A stretch of 64,000 bases of DNA, from contig NZ_JAHBZY010000001.1 in assembly GCF_019635155.1 (NCBI RefSeq), positions 62,001 through 126,000 on the forward strand, read 5' to 3'. The notes under the pieces are model-generated. The model searched no databases. It was not told the DNA's origin and was given only the letters and a program-made list of their open reading frames with translations. Shown here piece after piece: positions 58,031 through 64,000 of the stretch. The translations under genes were made by a program, and so were the position numbers. The DNA comes from Nitrosomonas sp. GTDB lineage: Bacteria > Pseudomonadota > Gammaproteobacteria > Burkholderiales > Nitrosomonadaceae. How positions within the stretch are numbered: position 1 is the stretch's first letter; the number at the start of each line of letters is the position of its first letter.

Positions 58031-60781
58031 TTAATCTCCGATCGGATTTCTTTGCGCGGTGGTCAGACCGGCTTTCCATTCATCCGGCAGGTTTTGCACC
58101 CAACCGTTATAAACGGTAGGAACTGCCAGTATACCTTGTCCGCCAAATCCCGGAAGCTGGCTGACGGTATCGTCGTTTGCCGTACCTCCTGTAGCAACCA
58201 AGGAGATCGTTCCGGCGATGGCCGCGTCTTTTAAGTTACCGGTATTGTTGGGATCCAAATCCACTACGATTAAACGGTTGGAGAATTTGCTCGTAACGTA
58301 TGCATAATAACCGCCCCCTTGCTTGGCGCCAAAGTTGGCGCCATGACAACCGGGATCGCACGGCAGCATTTTAACGATGTTGTCCGTCGCAGTATCGACG
58401 ATGACGATTTGACCACCGGTTGCTGCGATAACAACTGCTTTACCATCGGGAGAAACCGGCGTTTGAATCGGCAATACACCCACAGCAATTTCACCGTTGA
58501 GGTCATTGTCGGCAAACGATCCGTCGATTGGATTGTAGTCGGCAATGAGATTCACGGTTTTTAGCAATGCGCCGGTATTGCTATCCAATACGCTTAACGA
58601 ATGGTGCAACAGATTGGTCGCATAAATTTTGCTGGAGTCCGGCATCATGCCAATCGCAATCGGATGCGCACCCGGCGCGCCTTGACCGGTACCGGTTCTG
58701 GCATGGATGTCGCCGTTAGCCGCATAAATTCCGACATCTCCGGTATTGATGTTCGGCGTAACGATTCTGGAGCCATCGGCACTGATCCAGTGCCCATGAG
58801 GATTCGCCGAAGTATGACCCTGTCCTTGCGTGGGCATCATTTTGGAAATATTGGTTGTTCCGACAGGGATAACCGCAATGCTGTTTTCACCGTTGATGGC
58901 GATCGTAATGTCATCGTTGGTCGGAAGCGTAACCACGTGCGATGGCGCGTAGCCAACTTGAATATTTTTGATCAGTTCGCCGTTTTCGCGATTAATCAAA
59001 GATAATTTATTATCAAACCATTGGGTTTGGTAAATGACCGATTGATCCCTGTTACTCCACATATTATGCGGATTATTCATATTAATTTCAGGTAACGCAA
59101 TTTTGCGTTTGACCGACCAGTCCGTGGCGTTCACGACGGTAATCGTACCAGCCTTGTATTTGCTTGCGGTTTTCTCGAATTGCGTATTGACCCAAACTTC
59201 TCCAACACCCGGTGTTGTCGGTGGAGTGGCCGCGGGAAGCGGTGCATCCACGATATTGAGGATCGATAATGGCGCGGCCAAACCACCCGGTGTGACATTG
59301 CCAAACGGTGCACCGGAGATTCTTACTGGAAGTGTCGGGAATCTGACATTCCAAAGACCTGACGAGTAGTCTTGCCAATTGTTCGGTGAGGTGGCTACGA
59401 AGAATGTTCTCAATAAACGAACTGCGAGATCGCTGCTGGTTGGTAATCCGGCGATACCGGTAACCAGGTCAATCATATAGTCCATCGCGGGATTGCCTAG
59501 ATCGAGTCCTTCCGTTTCAGGATCGTCGACAATGACGGCGCCAAACATGTACGGGTGAACTTTACAGGTAAATACATACAAACCCGGTGTATCGAGTTTG
59601 ACGATACCGCCGCCACGATATGCATCGGTTTGATTAAAAGGCATATGATGCGCACCCGTCGGCCATAACAAAGAGCTAATGGTATGCACAGCATTGGTGT
59701 CAGACATGATAAAGTTGACGCTACTGCCTGGATAGATTACTTCCAACGATTTGGTTTTGATGTCGAAAGGCAATCCAACAATGGCATCACCTCGAGGGCT
59801 TCTAAACCAGCTGGCCGGTTCGTCGCTGATTTCTAAGGTGACCAGACCGGGTTCGGATGGACGGGTGCCTAACAGGATATTGCCATAAGGCGATGCGCCA
59901 ACAACACTGTGACCGTCTCCACCCGCTGGATCGACTCGGAAACTGCCGTGCATGCCGGCTTCCATGTGGGCGATCAAGTGGCAGTGGAATTGCCAATCGC
60001 CAGGGCCGACACCGCTGCCGGCTTTAATGGTGAAGCTGTGTGTATCGGTACCCTCACTCAGCAATTTGGTGTCGATCACGGTTGTGGTATCGGTCTTGAG
60101 CCAGCGGTGCGCATGCAAGTGGAACGTGTGTCCAGGTCCTATTGATAACACATGGAAACGGACCAGATCATTTTCAACCGCGCCTAAATTAGGGGCTGCC
60201 CATAGCGGTTTTTGCACGCCATCCGCCGCTATTTCGGTACCCCAGAAGGTTGAGCCAACCATAAACAGCACAAATTGCTTGTCGATATCGGCTTGCGTGA
60301 CCGGAACGATACTACCATCGTCGTTCACGAAGCTGTCGACCGGGCCATTGTTTTTGTCAACAATGATGGCGCCAAAAAGCCCTAGCAACTCTTTGCCATT
60401 GTTATCGCCGTGATAAACGTAGGTACCGGTTTTATTAGCATGCAATGTGTAATTTTGTGTTTCACCCGGTTTCGTTTTTGCGGTATTGCTGTTAACCAAT
60501 CCTGGGACATTAAAGCCGACATCGGTCGCGGTGTTATTAGTGAGCGTGATTTGGAGCGTATCACCCTGCTTTACGAACAAAACCGGACCGGGAATAACGG
60601 CTTCCGCATCGGCAGCGCCCATCGCATAGCCTAATTGTCCGTTAGGTAAGGTTTTGGCTGTAAAACTAAAGCTGTGTATTGCGGCCATTGCCATCGATGA
60701 TGACAAGAAAGCGATGGCAAACAGCACAAAGACTGCCATTGTCGCAATACGTTTATTGAATCCTATAATCTGTTCTTTCAT
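58031..60781 (-). CDS. Multicopper oxidase-cupredoxin-beta-propeller fusion lacking trinuclear motifs 1 and 2
   Basis: A 916-residue exported protein from the ATG at 60781 (AAGGATC upstream), with a signal peptide ending near MAMAA. Domain 1 (about 35-145) has lost its copper histidines: NVPG replaces HxHG near 91-94, and HGD replaces HxH at 124-126. Domain 2 keeps motif 3 (His218, His221, His223) and motif 4 (His266-Cys267-His268, His272, Met277). A third cupredoxin domain keeps a likely blue-copper site (His366, Cys406, His409, Met412). A C-terminal half with repeated beta-propeller blades (YVTN-like) follows. It is probably a periplasmic copper oxidoreductase with the upstream gene; the substrate is unknown. 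Confidence 0.85.
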   Translation of the reverse strand: MKEQIIGFNKRIATMAVFVLFAIAFLSSSMAMAAIHSFSFTAKTLPNGQLGYAMGAADAEAVIPGPVLFVKQGDTLQITLTNNTATDVGFNVPGLVNSNTAKTKPGETQNYTLHANKTGTYVYHGDNNGKELLGLFGAIIVDKNNGPVDSFVNDDGSIVPVTQADIDKQFVLFMVGSTFWGTEIAADGVQKPLWAAPNLGAVENDLVRFHVLSIGPGHTFHLHAHRWLKTDTTTVIDTKLLSEGTDTHSFTIKAGSGVGPGDWQFHCHLIAHMEAGMHGSFRVDPAGGDGHSVVGASPYGNILLGTRPSEPGLVTLEISDEPASWFRSPRGDAIVGLPFDIKTKSLEVIYPGSSVNFIMSDTNAVHTISSLLWPTGAHHMPFNQTDAYRGGGIVKLDTPGLYVFTCKVHPYMFGAVIVDDPETEGLDLGNPAMDYMIDLVTGIAGLPTSSDLAVRLLRTFFVATSPNNWQDYSSGLWNVRFPTLPVRISGAPFGNVTPGGLAAPLSILNIVDAPLPAATPPTTPGVGEVWVNTQFEKTASKYKAGTITVVNATDWSVKRKIALPEINMNNPHNMWSNRDQSVIYQTQWFDNKLSLINRENGELIKNIQVGYAPSHVVTLPTNDDITIAINGENSIAVIPVGTTNISKMMPTQGQGHTSANPHGHWISADGSRIVTPNINTGDVGIYAANGDIHARTGTGQGAPGAHPIAIGMMPDSSKIYATNLLHHSLSVLDSNTGALLKTVNLIADYNPIDGSFADNDLNGEIAVGVLPIQTPVSPDGKAVVIAATGGQIVIVDTATDNIVKMLPCDPGCHGANFGAKQGGGYYAYVTSKFSNRLIVVDLDPNNTGNLKDAAIAGTISLVATGGTANDDTVSQLPGFGGQGILAVPTVYNGWVQNLPDEWKAGLTTAQRNPIGD

Positions 60782-60817
60782 GATGTGATCCTTAATTTTT
60801 GGATGCATAATTGCTTA

Positions 60818-61834
60818 TTAATCAACAATAAAGTTGCCTTTCATGCCCATTAATTTGTTTGAAAAATTGTTATCTACGTATTGCGTGCTGTTTTTAGCTC
60901 TAACATAGAAGACATGCTTTTCCAGAGGGCCGATGGCGATTTGACTGATAAGCTTGGGGGTACCCGGATCAATCCATTTATAACCGTTCAATGTGAATTG
61001 ATGGAGATCCGTGCCTAAAGCAATGAGGTGAAACCGGACATCGGTATTTTTAGGCGCATTGAGCGTTGGGTTGGCGCCATGTTTGGATTGTTTTTTGGTG
61101 GCGCTGTCGATTTCAACACCCCAGAAAGCATCGTCCCCGAGATAGAGAACATATTCTTTGGAATATTTAAATGCATTATGGGGTTTGGGATTTGCTGCCG
61201 GATTGACGATAATCGCGCCAAACAATCCTTTGTGTTCCGAGCCGTTGTGGTTGTCATAATTATGATCGTGGTATGCCCAGGTGCCCGCGGTTCCCGGTGC
61301 GACATCCCATTCATACTCATACGATACGAAAGTATTTTCAGGACCTTCTCCAGCGCCTTCGTCCTGGATTCTGTTGATGACTTTGAGCGTACCATCGCTC
61401 AGGATTTTGTAATGAACGCCATGGACATGCACGCTGACCTGCTTGCTGACCCCTGATACCGGATAGCCGGAATCAATCGCATTGAACAACGTCAACTTGA
61501 CTTTATCGCCTTCGGTTAATTCGATAATCGGGCCTGGTATGGTGGCGTCAGAACTGTATCGGTCGGTGACATCCAAGCCATCGACAGTATGGCTGATCAT
61601 TCTATAAGCCAGCAATTTATTGCCGAATCCATCGTCTGCGGTTTCTTCCGCGGTCATATTGATAACATGCTCGGCGGCATAGCTTTTATCGATACCAATG
61701 AAAGATATCGACATTGCCAGTGCAAAACCGACTGCGGCTTGTGTACATAACAAGCGGTATGGAATCTTCGTTGCTTCAATGGCGCTCTGCGAAAGCGGCA
61801 TGTCGCAACTCGATGGATTAACATGAAACGGCAT
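60818..61834 (-). CDS. Two-domain multicopper oxidase-like protein with only motifs 1 and 2
   Basis: A 338-residue exported protein starting after AAGGAGGGAACC, with a hydrophobic signal region (about 27-54). Domain 1 has intact motif 1 (His136-Val-His138-Gly) and motif 2 (His189-Asp-His191). Domain 2 has LHQF (His278) where HxxHxH is expected, and its last part (SNKLMGMKGNF) lacks HCHxxxH altogether. It therefore holds the half of the trinuclear site missing from the protein encoded 36 nt downstream. The two genes are probably one operon. The region 61835-62063 upstream is a leader or promoter area with no gene. Confidence 0.87.
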   Translation of the reverse strand: MPFHVNPSSCDMPLSQSAIEATKIPYRLLCTQAAVGFALAMSISFIGIDKSYAAEHVINMTAEETADDGFGNKLLAYRMISHTVDGLDVTDRYSSDATIPGPIIELTEGDKVKLTLFNAIDSGYPVSGVSKQVSVHVHGVHYKILSDGTLKVINRIQDEGAGEGPENTFVSYEYEWDVAPGTAGTWAYHDHNYDNHNGSEHKGLFGAIIVNPAANPKPHNAFKYSKEYVLYLGDDAFWGVEIDSATKKQSKHGANPTLNAPKNTDVRFHLIALGTDLHQFTLNGYKWIDPGTPKLISQIAIGPLEKHVFYVRAKNSTQYVDNNFSNKLMGMKGNFIVD

Positions 61835-62063
61835 TTAGGTTCCCTCCTTAGGTGAAAAATATTTCCGTAGTCAGCGAACCGTGAAGGGAAAATACGTCGC
61901 GGTTAGTTTGTGCGGGTATTTCGAATGAAGTCCACGATTCTCTTGAAACCTACGGTTTGAGTAATGGATAGCAGGGGTAGAAGATTGCTATCTATTTAAT
62001 CAGAGAGGGATTTTAACAAATATAACTTCTGTTAAATAGAAGGCATTTGTCCTTAAGATGCAG

Positions 62064-62789
62064 CTAATTTTCGGTATCTCTCGAGTCAAACGTCCCGATC
62101 AAATAGGATTCTTTGAAGTAGTTATACAGAGGTGCTTTCAAGCACAGTTCAATTTGTTTTTTAACGCCGATTTTCTTATAGATAACCGATAGTTGATTGC
62201 GTACCGTTTTTTCAGTGACCAGCAATTGTGCGCTCATTTCCTTGGCTGATAAGCCTTTGCATGCCAGGTAGGCAATATGACGTTCGCTGTCGCTTAATTT
62301 GGGGTGATTGGGTAGTTTTGCAGCGATTGGCGGCTCTGCAGAAGGTTTGGAGCTAAATTGCGCTTGCCAAAGCAATTTGGTGACATTTCGATCAAACCAG
62401 ATTTGACCGGTATGGATCGAATAAATGGCTTTAAGCAGCAAATCAGACGGGTGTTGTTTGCTGATAATGCCGACGGCTCCGGAACGGAATGTTTGCAGGT
62501 GTGTTTGTTCGCTATTGTGATGCGAGAAAGCAAGCACTTTGCTTTGCGGGCTTATTTGCAATAATTTGGAAATATCCTGAGCATAATTTTGATTGCTGAG
62601 GAGTAAATCCATCAAAATTACATCAGGATTGTGCTGCGAGGTTAAAATGAACAGATCTTCGATGGAATTCGTATCCGCGATCAGACGGATCGCAGCGTGC
62701 TTCTCGAACAGCGATCGTAAGCCAAGACTGACAAGCTCAAAGCTCTCGGCCACCAGGATGCGTATTTTTGTGCTAGATGGCTCTGCCAT
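62064..62789 (-). CDS. Orphan LuxR/NarL-type response regulator with altered acidic pocket
   Basis: A 241-residue receiver plus LuxR-type HTH. The phospho-acceptor Asp (ILMDLLL) and conserved Lys (ISKQ) are present, but the usual Asp-Asp pair near the N-terminus reads Glu-Ser (VAES). The HTH is LSDSERHIAYLACKGLSAKE. No histidine kinase is adjacent. It lies upstream of the copper oxidase pair on the same strand and may control it. The region 62790-63196 beyond it is AT-rich and holds no convincing gene. Confidence 0.9.
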   Translation of the reverse strand: MAEPSSTKIRILVAESFELVSLGLRSLFEKHAAIRLIADTNSIEDLFILTSQHNPDVILMDLLLSNQNYAQDISKLLQISPQSKVLAFSHHNSEQTHLQTFRSGAVGIISKQHPSDLLLKAIYSIHTGQIWFDRNVTKLLWQAQFSSKPSAEPPIAAKLPNHPKLSDSERHIAYLACKGLSAKEMSAQLLVTEKTVRNQLSVIYKKIGVKKQIELCLKAPLYNYFKESYLIGTFDSRDTEN

Positions 62790-63196
62790 GCGTATTATTG
62801 TTTTTTATTGAATAAAACTGTTTCTAGGGGATCGTATTAATTTACCGGATTAGTTTTATATCGCTGATTGGTAGTTTTAATCAGCTATTTATAGCGTGTT
62901 TTTATAATCTATCTGTTTTTAGACTGATTCTATCAAATGCATTTAACAATAACCAGATGATATCTATCCCGATAAATGGGGTAAATTGTGGAATTGTATC
63001 CAGAAAATATCCCGACTGGTTGAATAGGAATACTGATAATTTTGTGCAAACGACCTGCTGTAGCTTGTAAGGGAAAAGTATCCATCTTAATTGATGAATC
63101 GGAAATATTGGCATGCGGGAATCTTGACAAAAGCAAGCATGCACAGTCGATTCATATTAAAATCGCAGCTTTTGCTAATTTCCTCGAATCAAGTTT

Positions 63197-64000
63197 ATGC
63201 ATCCGATGTTGACCATTGCGGTGAAAGCCGCACGCCGCGCTGGCAGTATTATTAATCAAGCTTCGCAAAATTTGGATTTGCTGACGGTATCCAAGAAATC
63301 ACATAGTGATTACGTCAGTGAGGTCGATGGCGCAGCGGAAGCAGCGATCATTAAGGTACTGCACTCGGCATATCCGGATCATGCGATCCTGGCGGAAGAA
63401 AGCGGGCGGCAAGGCGATCACGAAAAGTCCGAGTTTTTGTGGATCATCGATCCGCTTGACGGTACAACCAATTTCTTGCATGGTTTTCCCAAGTACTCGG
63501 TTTCTATTGCATTAAAGCATAAAGACGTATTAACTCATGCGGTGGTTTATGATCCGAACATGAATGAACTATTTACAGCAAGCAGAGGAACGGGCGCATT
63601 TCTGAACGATCGTCGCATCCGGGTCAGCAAACGTGCCAAGTTTGAAGATTGCTTGATCGGAACTGGTATTCCGTTTCGCGATTTGACCCATTTAGACGCG
63701 TACCTCGCGATGTTCAAGGACATTGTGCCGCGCACCGCAGGTATTCGCCGGCCTGGTTCCGCCGCGCTGGACTTGGCTTATGTAGCGGCGGGCCGCTATG
63801 ATGGATTCTGGGAGATCGGTTTGGCGCCTTGGGACATGGCCGCCGGTTGTTTGCTGATTACCGAAGCCGGTGGCTTGGTTGGCGATCTGGAAGGCAATGG
63901 CACGCAATTGGAAAGTGGTCAGATCGTAGCGGGCAGTCCTAAAGTGTTCTCGCAGTTGCTGAAAGTGATCGCGCCGCATCTTACGCCCGCATTGATCGAA
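63197..64000 (+). CDS. suhB: Inositol-1-monophosphatase SuhB (runs off right edge)
   Basis: 268 codons are present from the ATG at 63197 ([16 protein letters not shown]) without a stop. It has the metal sites EES, the [17 protein letters not shown] motif near residues 81-97 and a late WDMAAGCLL. The family dephosphorylates inositol monophosphate; SuhB also helps rRNA antitermination complexes. At 268 residues nearly the whole protein is in the window. Confidence 0.96.
   Translation, partial: MHPMLTIAVKAARRAGSIINQASQNLDLLTVSKKSHSDYVSEVDGAAEAAIIKVLHSAYPDHAILAEESGRQGDHEKSEFLWIIDPLDGTTNFLHGFPKYSVSIALKHKDVLTHAVVYDPNMNELFTASRGTGAFLNDRRIRVSKRAKFEDCLIGTGIPFRDLTHLDAYLAMFKDIVPRTAGIRRPGSAALDLAYVAAGRYDGFWEIGLAPWDMAAGCLLITEAGGLVGDLEGNGTQLESGQIVAGSPKVFSQLLKVIAPHLTPALIE

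Noticed and set aside
58031..60781. CDPGCH in the propeller part of the large copper protein as a haem site
   Set aside because: The spacing is CxxxCH, not CxxCH, and the domain is a predicted beta-propeller; haem binding cannot be supported.
62902..63144. 80-codon minus-strand frame upstream of suhB
   Set aside because: AT-rich intergenic DNA, no ribosome site, no recognisable features.

Overview
The window reads as a chromosomal segment of a betaproteobacterium, most likely Nitrosomonadaceae (Nitrosomonas-like). This is an inference. It rests on betaproteobacterial gene orders (ispE-tRNA-Gln-prs-rplY-pth-ychF; aat-bpt-pyrD-rsxB-nth), small c-type cytochromes, multicopper oxidases, a PEP-CTERM protein and mid-range GC. 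No amo or hao genes are present to fix the genus.

Layout. 1-1.5 kb: pcnB (runs off the left edge) and a compact RNase P RNA. 1.6-4.5 kb: a secreted subtilase with a small exported companion. The subtilase start is separated from its signal peptide by six copies of a 7-nt repeat that put it out of frame, so it looks like a phase-variable gene caught OFF. 4.5-10 kb: a dispersed palindromic element, tolC, pcm, then a TPP riboswitch with thiC and uppP. 10-18.2 kb: a CHRD/PEP-CTERM protein and a PEP-CTERM remnant, a GAF-PAS-GGDEF-EAL protein, fnr and hemN divergent around a perfect FNR box, a lipoprotein cytochrome and a DUF2490 protein.

18.4-28.9 kb: rapA followed by a defence island: MntA-HepT toxin-antitoxin, restriction-enzyme scars, a three-gene operon of a DCL/DUF3223 protein plus Hachiman HamA-HamB, RhuM and a Fic protein. 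A 107-bp direct repeat containing the hepT tail brackets the Hachiman operon. 29-38 kb: housekeeping genes on the minus strand (TPR lipoprotein, minCDE, lolB, ispE, tRNA-Gln, prs, rplY, pth, ychF). 38.3-45 kb: lnt, glyQ-glyS-gmhB-plsC and a YgjP-like metallopeptidase. 45-48 kb: a second accessory patch with a truncated duplicate Fic gene cut by a palindromic element, YoeB-YefM, and an intact Fic gene. 48.2-57.8 kb: a two-TM protein, Hsp20, Uup, two tandem cytochromes c, the aat-to-DUF1841 operon and an outer-membrane protein.

58-62 kb: two adjacent multicopper-oxidase-like genes whose copper motifs are complementary. The 338-residue protein has only motifs 1 and 2 of the trinuclear site. The 916-residue protein has only motifs 3 and 4, plus an extra blue-copper domain and a beta-propeller. 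This looks like a split, heteromeric copper oxidase. An orphan response regulator lies just upstream, and suhB runs off the right edge.

The strongest leads are the split copper oxidase, the heptanucleotide switch in the subtilase gene, and the DUF3223-Hachiman operon with its flanking repeats.
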